NCBI RefSeq assembly: GCF_001044255.1
Contig: NZ_JYNX01000021.1
Span: forward strand, 11,978-59,209
Direction of reading: 5' to 3'
DNA length: 47,232 nt
DNA from: Mycolicibacterium chubuense
GTDB lineage: Bacteria; Actinomycetota; Actinomycetes; Mycobacteriales; Mycobacteriaceae
The translations under genes were made by a program, and so were the position numbers. The notes beneath the pieces are model-generated. The model ran no database searches. It was not told the DNA's origin and saw only the letters and a list, made by a program, of their open reading frames with translations. Positions 26,102-33,468 of this stretch are shown here, piece by piece (position 1 is the stretch's first letter; every line of letters begins with the position of its first letter).

Positions 26102-26133
26102 TCATCTGATCAGCTAGACAGATGATCAGATGA
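26102..26133. promoter_or_regulatory. Operator-like 10-base palindrome over the cbiMNQO promoter
   Basis: TCATCTGATC (26102-26111) and GATCAGATGA (26124-26133) are perfect inverted repeats. The spacer contains a -35-like TAGACA (26115-26120), followed after exactly 17 bases by a -10-like TACGCT (26138-26143). A protein on the palindrome would cover the -35 element, so a repressor, perhaps sensing cobalt or cobalamin, is likely. No riboswitch-like structure is seen here. Confidence 0.65.
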
Positions 26134-26137
26134 CCCA

Positions 26138-26143
26138 TACGCT
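26138..26143 (+). promoter_or_regulatory. -10-like hexamer TACGCT of the cbiMNQO promoter
   Basis: It pairs with TAGACA at 26115-26120 at a 17-base spacing, the best -35/-10 match in the window. It ends 6 bases before the GTG at 26150, which would then be the first codon of a leaderless message, 21 bases upstream of the family-expected ATG at 26171. Confidence 0.6.
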
Positions 26144-26170
26144 CGCGATGTGAACGTCCACTACCAGGCG

Positions 26171-26857
26171 ATGCACATGAGCGACGGCATCGTCAACGCC
26201 CCGGTGTCGGTCCTGTTCGCGGCGATCGCGCTGACCGCCCTGGGACTGTGCGCGTGGCGTGCGCGCGAGGAACTCGACGAGCGCACGGTGCCGCTGGCGG
26301 GACTGGTCGCCGCGTTCATCTTCGCCGTGCAGATGGTGAACTTCCCGATCCTGCCCGGGGTCAGCGGTCACCTGCTCGGCGGTGCGCTCGCGGCCATCCT
26401 GGTCGGGCCGTTCACCGGTGCGCTGTGCGTCGCGATCGTGCTCGTGGTGCAGTCGCTGCTGTTCGCCGACGGCGGGGTCACCGCGCTGGGCACCAACATC
26501 ACCAACATGGCGTTGATCGGCGTGGCCGCCGGATACGGCACCGCCCTGCTGAGCTACCGGATGGTGCGCCGCATCCGCGGTGAGGTGTCAGTGCCCGCGG
26601 TCGGCGTCGTCGCCTTCTGCTCGGCGGTGGTGGGCACCGTCTGCGCCGCGATGGGCTTCGTGCTGGAGTACTCCCTCGGCGGGGCGGGCTCCTCCTCGCT
26701 GGGCACGGTGGCCGCCTACATGTTCGGCACCCACGTGCTGATCGGCATCGGTGAGGGCATCATCACCGCGCTCACCGTGGTGGCTGTCGTGCGGGCGCGA
26801 CCCGACCTGGTGTACCTGCTGCGGACCAACCGCATCGCGGCCGAGGTGCCGGCATGA
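26171..26857 (+). CDS. cbiM: ECF cobalt transporter substrate-binding membrane protein CbiM
   Basis: Membrane component that binds Co(II) in the energy-coupling factor transporter CbiMNQO. From ATG 26171 the protein starts MHMSDGIVNAPVS; in CbiM/NikM proteins the free N terminus and His2 coordinate the metal, so this start suits the family. About seven hydrophobic segments follow, with NFPILPGVSGHLLGGALAAILVGPF and FADGGVTALGTNITNMALIG characteristic of CbiM, including the conserved His and Asn region. An in-frame GTG at 26150, exactly at the predicted transcription start, would add seven residues and bury His2. It ends by overlapping cbiN (ATGA). Product about 228 residues. Confidence 0.9.
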   Translation: MHMSDGIVNAPVSVLFAAIALTALGLCAWRAREELDERTVPLAGLVAAFIFAVQMVNFPILPGVSGHLLGGALAAILVGPFTGALCVAIVLVVQSLLFADGGVTALGTNITNMALIGVAAGYGTALLSYRMVRRIRGEVSVPAVGVVAFCSAVVGTVCAAMGFVLEYSLGGAGSSSLGTVAAYMFGTHVLIGIGEGIITALTVVAVVRARPDLVYLLRTNRIAAEVPA

Positions 26858-27216
26858 CGGCCCGCTGGCGGTTCTGGGTCGGCTTCGCGGTGGTGACGCT
26901 GCTGATCGCCGGCGGGTTGTCCTACCTGGCCAGCTCGAGCCCCGACGGCTTGGACTCCGCCACCCTGCAGGGCTGCCAGGTGATCGAGACCCCGCAGGGC
27001 GAACAGTTGCAGGGTGACTGCATCGCCCAGCATGCCGACTCCCACGCGCTGGCGCACTCGCCACTGGCCGACTACACCGTGGGCGGGCGCGACGGCACCA
27101 ACGGCGTGGCCGGCATCGCCGGAGTGGCCGTGACGGTCCTGGTCGCCTTCGGTGCGTTCTGGTTGATCGCGCGCTCCCGCGGCGCGTCGGCATCAGCACC
27201 CGTCTCCGACGACTGA
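26854..27216 (+). CDS. cbiN: ECF cobalt transporter accessory protein CbiN (PDGLE domain)
   Basis: Small membrane protein, 120 residues, with one N-terminal and one C-terminal transmembrane helix (FWVGFAVVTLLIAGGLSYLA and GIAGVAVTVLVAFGAFWLIA). The first extracytoplasmic residues are SSSPDGLDSA, the PDGL(E) signature that names the family. CbiN helps load metal into CbiM. The loop is longer than in minimal CbiN and contains two cysteines (QGCQV, GDCIAQH) and histidines, which might contact metal. Start overlaps cbiM stop by four bases; cbiQ follows after 14 bases. Confidence 0.88.
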   Translation: MTARWRFWVGFAVVTLLIAGGLSYLASSSPDGLDSATLQGCQVIETPQGEQLQGDCIAQHADSHALAHSPLADYTVGGRDGTNGVAGIAGVAVTVLVAFGAFWLIARSRGASASAPVSDD

Positions 27217-27230
27217 CGCGGCCTGACGAC

Positions 27231-28010
27231 ATGGGAGCGGGTCACGCGCACCCCCTGTACCGCGACGGCGACTCACCGGCGCACCGGCTGCCGGCCGAGG
27301 TCAAGATCGTGGTGCTGGTGACGTTCGTGCTGGCCGTCGTCGCCACGCCCCGGGAACTGTTCTGGCCCTTCGGGATCTACGCCCTGATCATCGTGGCGAT
27401 CTGGTCGGTGGCGCGCATCCCGGTGCGCTGGATCCTGCCGCGGATGCTGATCGAAGCCCCCTTCGTGGTGCTCGCGGTGCTGCTGCCGTTCGCCGAGGGA
27501 GGGGAGCAGGTCAGCGTTGCGGGACTGTCGCTGTCGGTGCCCGGTCTCTACGCGGCCTGGGGCATCGTGATCAAGGGCACGCTCGGAGTGGCCGCGTCGC
27601 TGACCGTGGCCGCCACCACGACCGCGCGCGAGCTGCCCGTCGCGCTGAGCCGGTTGCGGGTGCCCGCGGTGATCGTCTCGATGCTGACGCTGATGATCCG
27701 CTACGTCGACGTGCTGGCCGCCGAGATCCGGCGGATGCGGCTGGCGCGGATCTCCCGCGGCGACTCACCCCGCATGCTGCACCAGATCGGTGCCACGGCC
27801 ACCGGCGTCGGGGCGCTGTTCCTGCGGTCCTACGAGCGGGGCGAGCGGGTGTATCTGGCCATGCTGTCGCGGGGTTTCGACGGGCGGGTGCCCCCGCTCG
27901 CGCTGGGCGCGGGCTGCGCGGCCGCGGCGTCGCCGCGACAGTGGGCGCTGGCCCTGCTGCCGGCGTCGGCCGCGGTGACCGTCGCACTGTCGGCGTGGGT
28001 GATCCGGTGA
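27231..28010 (+). CDS. cbiQ: ECF transporter T component CbiQ
   Basis: Transmembrane coupling protein, 259 residues, with about five to six membrane helices. It begins GAGHAHPLYRDGDSPAHRLPAEVKIVVLV, the usual cytosolic start in which residues link to the ATPase, and carries the two short coupling motifs with Ala-Arg-Gly character: RRMRLARISRGD and YLAMLSRGFDGR. These identify a CbiQ/EcfT protein that couples CbiO ATP hydrolysis to CbiM. Its stop overlaps the cbiO start (GTGA). Confidence 0.9.
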   Translation: MGAGHAHPLYRDGDSPAHRLPAEVKIVVLVTFVLAVVATPRELFWPFGIYALIIVAIWSVARIPVRWILPRMLIEAPFVVLAVLLPFAEGGEQVSVAGLSLSVPGLYAAWGIVIKGTLGVAASLTVAATTTARELPVALSRLRVPAVIVSMLTLMIRYVDVLAAEIRRMRLARISRGDSPRMLHQIGATATGVGALFLRSYERGERVYLAMLSRGFDGRVPPLALGAGCAAAASPRQWALALLPASAAVTVALSAWVIR

Positions 28011-28747
28011 GCACGCCGGCGGTCCGGGTGGAGGACCTGCACTACACCTATCCCGACGGGCACGTCGCGCTCGCCGGTGTCGACCTCGACGTCGCGCCCG
28101 GCGAGCGGGTCGCGCTGCTCGGCCCCAACGGTGCGGGCAAGACGACGCTGATGCTCCACCTCAACGGTGTGCTGACCGCATCGCGCGGCACGGTCGAGAT
28201 CGGCGGAACAACGCTGGGGCGCACCACCCTTCGCGAGATCCGGCGCCGCGTGGGACTGGTGTTCCAGGATCCCGACGACCAGTTGTTCATGCCGACCCTG
28301 GCTCAGGACGTCGCGTTCGGTCCGGCCAACTTCGGGGTGCGCGGGCCCGAGTTGGAGGCCCGGGTGGCGCGCGCCCTGGAGGTGGTGTCGATGAGCGGGC
28401 TGGCCGAACGCAGCCCCGCCCACATGTCGGGCGGACAGCGGCGCCGCGCGGCGCTGGCCACCGTACTCGCCTGCGAGCCAGAGGTTCTCGTCCTCGACGA
28501 GCCGTCGGCCAACCTCGATCCGGTGGCCCGCCGCGAGCTCGCCGAGACGCTGGCCGGGCTCGACGCCACGATGCTGATCGTCACCCACGACCTGCCCTAC
28601 GCCGCGCAGCTGTGCTCGCGGGCCATCGTGATGGACGGTGGCGTCATCGTTGCCGACGGCGCGATCGGCGAGGTGCTCTCCGACGCGGATCTACTCGCCG
28701 CGCACCGCCTCGAACTGCCGTGGGGTTTCGTCGTCCCCACTCGCTGA
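28007..28747 (+). CDS. cbiO: ECF transporter ATPase CbiO
   Basis: ATP-binding subunit energising cobalt uptake, 246 residues. Walker A is LGPNGAGKTTL near residue 42, the Q-loop is FQDPDDQLF with the Asp-rich form typical of CbiO/EcfA, the signature is SGGQRRRAALA, Walker B is EVLVLDEPSANLDP, and the switch histidine is in IVTHDLPYA. GTG at 28007 overlaps the cbiQ stop. Last gene of the transport operon; a convergent terminator region separates it from mtr. In M. tuberculosis the same chromosomal slot holds nicT, a permease unrelated to this system. Confidence 0.93.
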   Translation: MSTPAVRVEDLHYTYPDGHVALAGVDLDVAPGERVALLGPNGAGKTTLMLHLNGVLTASRGTVEIGGTTLGRTTLREIRRRVGLVFQDPDDQLFMPTLAQDVAFGPANFGVRGPELEARVARALEVVSMSGLAERSPAHMSGGQRRRAALATVLACEPEVLVLDEPSANLDPVARRELAETLAGLDATMLIVTHDLPYAAQLCSRAIVMDGGVIVADGAIGEVLSDADLLAAHRLELPWGFVVPTR

Positions 28748-28752
28748 ACATC

Positions 28753-28786
28753 AAAAAGTGTTCTGCCACAAGCTTCTCTGGCAGAA
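28753..28786 (-). terminator. Intrinsic terminator for mtr (minus strand)
   Basis: TTCTGCCA (28761-28768) and TGGCAGAA (28779-28786) form a perfect 8-base stem with a 10-base loop. Read on the minus strand the stem is followed three bases later by five T residues (A-run at 28753-28757), the layout of an intrinsic terminator downstream of mtr. Confidence 0.6.
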
Positions 28787-28793
28787 AGCGGGA

Positions 28794-28843
28794 CCGGCCG
28801 CTGCGGCTGGGCGATGTGCTGCATCGGTTGCCGCTGCGGCCGG
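28794..28843. repeat. 14-base near-perfect inverted repeat downstream of cbiO
   Basis: The arms 28794-28807 and 28830-28843 are complementary except for one central T-T mismatch, with a 22-base loop. It is very GC-rich and lies between the convergent cbiO and mtr genes. It could act as a hairpin terminator in both directions, although no T-run follows on the plus strand. Confidence 0.5.
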
Positions 28844-28870
28844 CCCTCTGCCATCAGCGTAACAGAAGCA

Positions 28871-28896
28871 TGATCACCTGAACAGGTAGACAGATG
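28871..28896. repeat. Second copy of the TGATCACCTG/TAGACAGATG motifs
   Basis: TGATCACCTG (28871-28880) is identical to 26068-26077, and TAGACAGATG (28887-28896) is identical to 26115-26124 inside the cbi operator. ACCTG/CAGGT forms a 5-base dyad around AA. The cobalt transport operon is thus flanked by related sequences. Confidence 0.55.
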
Positions 28897-28934
28897 TAGT
28901 CGGGCCGGGAACGCAGTGCCTCGTCAGTGCCGCT

Positions 28935-30347
28935 TCAGTGCCTCTTGGAGGGCGGCCACGGCGGTTCGCCGCACAGGGCCAGCAGGGCGTTCTCGACCAC
29001 CTCGGGCAGCGCCGGGTGGATCCAGTACTGGCCCCGGGCCATCTCCTGGGCCGGCAGGTCGAAGGCCATGGCCTGGATCAGCGGCTGGATGATCGACGAC
29101 GCCTGGTGGCCCATGATGTGCGCCCCGAGCAGCAGACCGGTCTCGTCGTCGACGATCAGCTTCGCAAAGCCGGTCGAGTCCTCCATCGCCCAGCCGTAGG
29201 CGACGTCGCCGTAGTCCTGGACCTTCGACTTGATGCGGTACCCCGCTGCGCGGGCCTCGTTCTCGGTCAGCCCGACACAGGCGATCTGGGGCTCGGTGAA
29301 CACCGCCGACGGCACGTTGCGGTGGTTGGCCGGCATCAGATTGTCGGTGTCGTCCCAGTCTTGGAGCAGGTTGTGCTTGACCACCCGGGCCTCGTGGTTG
29401 GCGACGTGCTTGAGCTGGTAGGGCGAGCTGACGTCCCCGAGGGCGAAGATGTTGCGCGCGGTGGTGCGCTGGTACTCGTCGACGGTGACCAACCCGTCGG
29501 TGACCTCGACACCGGCATGGTGTGCGTCGAGGAGATCGCCGTTGGGCACCCGGCCGGTGGCGACGAGCAGGGTGTCGGCGCGCACGGTGGCGCCGTCATC
29601 GAGGGTGAGGGTGACACCGGAGTCGTCGGACGACCCGCGCACGATGTTGCGCCGGCTGCGGATCTCCCACTTCTTGCCCGCGATATCGGTGAACCGCTCG
29701 CACACCGTGTCGTCGCAGTGGGTCAGCATCGTGGTGCCGCGCAGCACGATCGTCACCCGCGAGCCCAGCGACGAGAACACATGCGCGAACTCGGCGGCCA
29801 CGAATCCGCCGCCGACGATCACGATGTGCTCGGGCAGGTCCGAGATGCGCATGATCGTGTCGCTGGTGTGATAGGCCACGCCGCACTCGGTGATCGCCGG
29901 GGGCACCGTGGCCCGGGCGCCCGCGGCGAGCACCACCTGTTCGGCGGTGAACTCCTCGCCGTCGTCGGTGCGCAGCCGGTAGCCGTCCTTGCCCTGAGAC
30001 GCGGCGAAACGGGTGTGGCTGGCGAAAACGTCCACGTTCGGTGTGGACCGCCGATACTGCTCGCCCCCGCTGGCCAACGGATCGATGCGACCGAACACCC
30101 GGGACACGATGTCGGGCCAGCGCACGGCGTCGATGTGCGCGTCGATGCCGTACCGTCGCGCGTCCCGAACCTGTTCGGCCACCCCGGCGGAGTAGACGAA
30201 CATCTTGGTGGGGATGCAGCCGACGTTGAGGCAGGTGCCCCCGAAGACCCCCTGCTCGCAGATGGCCACCCGCTTGTCGACATAGCGTTCGTCGAGGATG
30301 CTGTTGCCCGACCCGGTGCCGATGATCGCGATGTCGAAATCAGCCAT
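28935..30347 (-). CDS. mtr: Mycothione reductase
   Basis: FAD- and NADPH-dependent disulfide reductase that keeps mycothiol reduced; mycothiol is specific to actinobacteria. 470 residues. The FAD motif is IIGTGSGNSI, the redox-active pair lies in GGTCLNVGCIPTKM, the NADPH motif in IVIVGGGFVAAEFAHVF, and the C-terminal catalytic pair in HPALPEVVENAL. ATG 30347 gives MADFDIAIIG, the expected start; an in-frame ATG 57 codons upstream lies inside the neighbouring hydrolase gene and encodes no family sequence. It overlaps the 3' end of that gene by eight bases, so both are one operon, as Rv2854-Rv2855 in M. tuberculosis. Confidence 0.95.
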   Translation of the reverse strand: MADFDIAIIGTGSGNSILDERYVDKRVAICEQGVFGGTCLNVGCIPTKMFVYSAGVAEQVRDARRYGIDAHIDAVRWPDIVSRVFGRIDPLASGGEQYRRSTPNVDVFASHTRFAASQGKDGYRLRTDDGEEFTAEQVVLAAGARATVPPAITECGVAYHTSDTIMRISDLPEHIVIVGGGFVAAEFAHVFSSLGSRVTIVLRGTTMLTHCDDTVCERFTDIAGKKWEIRSRRNIVRGSSDDSGVTLTLDDGATVRADTLLVATGRVPNGDLLDAHHAGVEVTDGLVTVDEYQRTTARNIFALGDVSSPYQLKHVANHEARVVKHNLLQDWDDTDNLMPANHRNVPSAVFTEPQIACVGLTENEARAAGYRIKSKVQDYGDVAYGWAMEDSTGFAKLIVDDETGLLLGAHIMGHQASSIIQPLIQAMAFDLPAQEMARGQYWIHPALPEVVENALLALCGEPPWPPSKRH

Positions 30348-31335
30348 GCCGAGAGTCTCCGTCCGTGAGGTACCAGTCCAGCCAGCGGTCGAACTCCCGG
30401 TAGGCCGTCGCGCGGGAGTCCGGCACCGAGAGGAACACGTCGTGCTTGGCGTCGGCGATGGGCACCACCGACGTGCGGTTGCCGATGCAGCCCGCCCACC
30501 GCGCGATCTGCGCGACATCGAGCACGGCGTCGCCGCGCTGGATCCGTTCCGGATCGGCCACCTCGCGCACGCTGCGGTCCGACCGCAGGATCAGGTTGGG
30601 CACCCCGACGTCCAGACCGCGGTGCAACCGCGACTGGGCCCGCCGGATCGCGTGGATCCAGCCGAGGGTGACGGGGAACCCGCCGACGGGCTTCCACGTC
30701 AGGTCGTAGTCGAACTCGCCCGCGTAGTCGCGGTGCAGCGTCGTGCCGTAACCGCCGTCGCCGGGCCGGCGCACCACGGTGTGCTTGCGCCACCGGCCCA
30801 GCGCCCGCAACGCCGCCGTCGTCGGCGCGGAGCGCAGGATCGCCGGCCCCTGCAGATCCAGCCACGGGCTGTTGAGCATCAACCCGCGCACCCCTGAGCG
30901 CTCGGTGGCGCCGCGGGCGCGCAGCCGGTCCAGCCACAGCGACACCACCAGCCCGCCCGCCGAATGCCCGCACACCAGTACCCGGCCCCCCGACTCGGCG
31001 GCGATGACAGCGAGCGCCCTCTCGAGTTCGACGTCGTAGCGGGCCAGGTCGGTGGTGAAGTGCGGGGTCTGCCCCTCGCGGTGCGAACGACCGCATTTGT
31101 GCAGGTCGATCGCGTAGAACGCGAACCCACGGGCGGCCAGGTGATCGGCGAACTCGGTGTTGAAGAAGTAGTCGGTGAAGCCGTGCACCATCAGCACCGC
31201 ATGCTGCGCCGAGGGGGTCGCCGGTCCGCGGCGCACCAGCGTCGCCTCGAGGTCACCCTCCCCGTCCTGATCGGGGCCGAGCGCGAAGGTGACTCGCCAG
31301 TACCCGGACAGAACGTCGGGCTGCCATCCGGACAC
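30340..31335 (-). CDS. Alpha/beta hydrolase (Rv2854-like, serine hydrolase/lysophospholipase type)
   Basis: Predicted serine hydrolase of 331 residues. An oxyanion-side MVHGFTDYFFNTEFADHLAARGFAFYAIDLHKCGRS segment, a nucleophile elbow VCGHSAGGLVVSLWLD with Ser in GHSAG, and a late ADAKHDVFLS histidine motif complete the triad. The layout resembles monoacylglycerol lipase-like hydrolases. The GTG at 31335 is favoured because a TAAGGT hexamer ends 7 bases upstream (leaderless); further upstream in-frame starts, GTG 31344 and TTG 31419, are possible. Upstream of and cotranscribed with mtr. Confidence 0.85.
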   Translation of the reverse strand: MSGWQPDVLSGYWRVTFALGPDQDGEGDLEATLVRRGPATPSAQHAVLMVHGFTDYFFNTEFADHLAARGFAFYAIDLHKCGRSHREGQTPHFTTDLARYDVELERALAVIAAESGGRVLVCGHSAGGLVVSLWLDRLRARGATERSGVRGLMLNSPWLDLQGPAILRSAPTTAALRALGRWRKHTVVRRPGDGGYGTTLHRDYAGEFDYDLTWKPVGGFPVTLGWIHAIRRAQSRLHRGLDVGVPNLILRSDRSVREVADPERIQRGDAVLDVAQIARWAGCIGNRTSVVPIADAKHDVFLSVPDSRATAYREFDRWLDWYLTDGDSRHG

Positions 31336-31342
31336 GACAGCC

Positions 31343-31348
31343 ACCTTA
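31343..31348 (-). promoter_or_regulatory. -10-like hexamer TAAGGT for the hydrolase-mtr operon
   Basis: On the minus strand TAAGGT ends 7 bases before the GTG at 31335, again without a ribosome binding site. It decides the start chosen for the hydrolase. Confidence 0.45.
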
Positions 31349-31369
31349 GTGGGCGGGGTGGTCGGACGG

Positions 31370-31396
31370 TTGCGGGCGAGCGCGGCGGGATAACCT
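31370..31396 (+). promoter_or_regulatory. Candidate promoter of mqo
   Basis: TTGCGG (31370-31375) and TAACCT (31391-31396) are separated by 15 bases, slightly short. This would give a leader of about 50 bases ahead of mqo, in the 116-base divergent region. Confidence 0.35.
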
Positions 31397-31451
31397 GAAC
31401 ACAAGTAAGCCGTGAGCAACGGGATGTGACCACGAAGGGCCGATCGAGTTG

Positions 31452-33008
31452 GTGTCTGAAGCGGAGAAGACCGACGTCCTGCTGGTGGGGGCGGGCATCA
31501 TGAGCGCCACGCTGTCGGCGTTGCTGCGGCTGGTGGAGCCGAACTGGTCGATGACGTTGGTCGAGCGCCTCGACGGCGCGGCCGCCGAGAGCAGCGATCC
31601 GTGGAACAACGCCGGCACCGGACACTCGGCGCTGTGTGAGCTCAACTACACCCCGGCGCGGCCCGACGGCACGATCGACATCGCCAAGGCGGTCAACGTC
31701 AACGAGCAGTTCCAGGTGTCGCGCCAGTTCTGGACCTACGCCGTCGAGAACGGCGTGCTGCCCGACGTCCGCAGCTTCCTCAACCCGATCCCGCACGTGA
31801 GCTTCGTGCAGGGCGAGGACAACGTGGACTACCTGCGCCGCCGGTACGAAGCGCTGGTCACCAACCCGCTGTTCGCGACGATGGAGTTCATCGACGACCG
31901 CGACGAGTTCGTGCGGCGGCTGCCCCTGATGGCCGAGAAGCGTGACTTCTCCCAGCCGGTGGGGCTGAACTGGACCCAGGACGGCACCGACGTCGACTTC
32001 GGGTCGCTGTCGCGCCAGCTGATCGGGTTCGGCGCCAAGCAGGGCATGGCCACGCTGTTCGGCCACGACGTCACCGATCTCGATCAGGGCTCGGACGGCA
32101 GGTGGACGGTCAAGGTCGTCAACCGCCGCACCGGGCAGAAGCGAAAGTTCAACGCGGGCTTCGTGTTCGTCGGGGCCGGCGGCGGCGCGCTGCCACTGCT
32201 GCAGAAGGCCGGCATCAAGGAGGCCAAGGGCTTCGGCGGATTCCCGGTCGGCGGTCAGTGGCTGCGCAGCGGCAATCCCGGGCTCACCGCGCGTCATCAG
32301 GCCAAGGTCTACGGGCTGCCGCCGCTGGGCGCGCCGCCGATGTCGGTGCCGCACCTGGACACCCGCGTGATCAACGGCCGCTCGTGGCTGCTGTTCGGTC
32401 CGTTCGCCGGCTGGTCGCCCAAGTTCCTCAAGCAGGGCAAGGTCACCGATCTGCCGCTGTCGGTGAAGCCGAACAACCTGGTGTCGATGCTCGGCGTCGG
32501 GCTCACCGAAATGGGGCTGCTGCGCTACCTGATCGGCCAGCTGCTGCTCAGCGAATCGGCGCGGGTCGACGCGCTGCGCGAATTCGCGCCGAGTGCAAAG
32601 AATTCCGATTGGGAGCTCGACATCGCCGGGCAGCGGGTGCAGGTGATCCGCAAGGCCAAGGGCAAGGGCGGGGTGCTGGAGTTCGGCACCACCGTGCTCT
32701 CGGCCGCCGACGGCAGCATCGCCGGTCTGCTCGGCGCGTCGCCGGGGGCCTCGACCGCTGTGCCCGCGATGCTCGAGGTGATGTCGCGGTGCTTCACCGA
32801 CCGCTACCAGAGCTGGCTGCCGACGATCAAGACGATGATTCCCTCGTTTGGCACCGAGCTGTCCCACGAGCCGGAGCTGTTCTCCGAGATCTGGGCGCAC
32901 GGCACCGAGGTGCTCAAGCTCGACAAGCCCGCGGGCGCGCTTCCCGACACCGTGTCGGGCGAATCCACCGCGGGCACTGAGCATTCCCCGACCGCGGCGA
33001 CCGTTTGA
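31452..33008 (+). CDS. mqo: Malate:quinone oxidoreductase
   Basis: FAD-dependent peripheral membrane enzyme that oxidises malate to oxaloacetate and passes electrons to menaquinone. Begins [25 protein letters not shown] with the FAD motif GAGIMS, then [71 protein letters not shown] and [13 protein letters not shown], all close to M. tuberculosis Mqo. GTG 31452 is chosen; TTG 31449 immediately before is equivalent. 518 residues, about 25 longer than in M. tuberculosis owing to a C-terminal tail ending in a Thr/Ala-rich stretch. Confidence 0.95.
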   Translation: MSEAEKTDVLLVGAGIMSATLSALLRLVEPNWSMTLVERLDGAAAESSDPWNNAGTGHSALCELNYTPARPDGTIDIAKAVNVNEQFQVSRQFWTYAVENGVLPDVRSFLNPIPHVSFVQGEDNVDYLRRRYEALVTNPLFATMEFIDDRDEFVRRLPLMAEKRDFSQPVGLNWTQDGTDVDFGSLSRQLIGFGAKQGMATLFGHDVTDLDQGSDGRWTVKVVNRRTGQKRKFNAGFVFVGAGGGALPLLQKAGIKEAKGFGGFPVGGQWLRSGNPGLTARHQAKVYGLPPLGAPPMSVPHLDTRVINGRSWLLFGPFAGWSPKFLKQGKVTDLPLSVKPNNLVSMLGVGLTEMGLLRYLIGQLLLSESARVDALREFAPSAKNSDWELDIAGQRVQVIRKAKGKGGVLEFGTTVLSAADGSIAGLLGASPGASTAVPAMLEVMSRCFTDRYQSWLPTIKTMIPSFGTELSHEPELFSEIWAHGTEVLKLDKPAGALPDTVSGESTAGTEHSPTAATV

Positions 33009-33021
33009 CGGTGGTCAGCCG

Positions 33022-33468
33022 ATGACAGTGGCGCTGCGCCGCAGTTGGGCCAAGGATCTCGACGCCGCAACGCTCTACGAGCTGCTCAAGCTGCGCGTCG
33101 AGGTGTTCGTCGTCGAGCAGGCCACCCCGTACCCGGAACTCGACGGCCGGGATCTGCTCGCCGAGACTCGGCATTTCTGGCTGGAAAGCCCTGAGGGACA
33201 GGTGATTTCGACGCTGCGCCTGATGGAGGAGCATCCCGCCGGGCAGAAGGCGTTCCGGATCGGGCGGGTGTGCACCAAGCGCACCGATCGCGGCCACGGC
33301 CACACCGCGCGGCTGCTGACCGCGGCGCTGGCCGAGGTGGGCGATTACCCCTGCCACATCAACGCGCAGACCTATCTGCAGGAGATGTACGGCAGGCACG
33401 GCTTCGTGCGCGCCGGCGACGAGTTCCTCGACGACGGGATCCCGCACATCCCGATGGTGAAGCCGTGA
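33022..33468 (+). CDS. ElaA-type GNAT acetyltransferase (Rv2851c-like)
   Basis: Acetyltransferase of unknown substrate, 148 residues. ElaA features are [29 protein letters not shown], then [26 protein letters not shown] as the acetyl-CoA loop and [27 protein letters not shown] as the conserved C-terminal segment. ATG 33022 follows the mqo stop by 13 bases. Its stop overlaps the GTG of the chelatase-like gene (GTGA), as in M. tuberculosis, so it belongs to the mqo-to-cob gene string. Confidence 0.9.
   Translation: MTVALRRSWAKDLDAATLYELLKLRVEVFVVEQATPYPELDGRDLLAETRHFWLESPEGQVISTLRLMEEHPAGQKAFRIGRVCTKRTDRGHGHTARLLTAALAEVGDYPCHINAQTYLQEMYGRHGFVRAGDEFLDDGIPHIPMVKP

Noticed and set aside
26071-26149. 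Cobalamin riboswitch before cbiM
   Set aside because: The gap is only 79 bases, too short for a B12 aptamer (about 200), and no B12-box-like sequence is seen; a protein operator fits better.
28887-28934. A promoter using TAGACA at 28887-28892
   Set aside because: No -10-like hexamer lies 15-18 bases downstream and no plus-strand gene follows.
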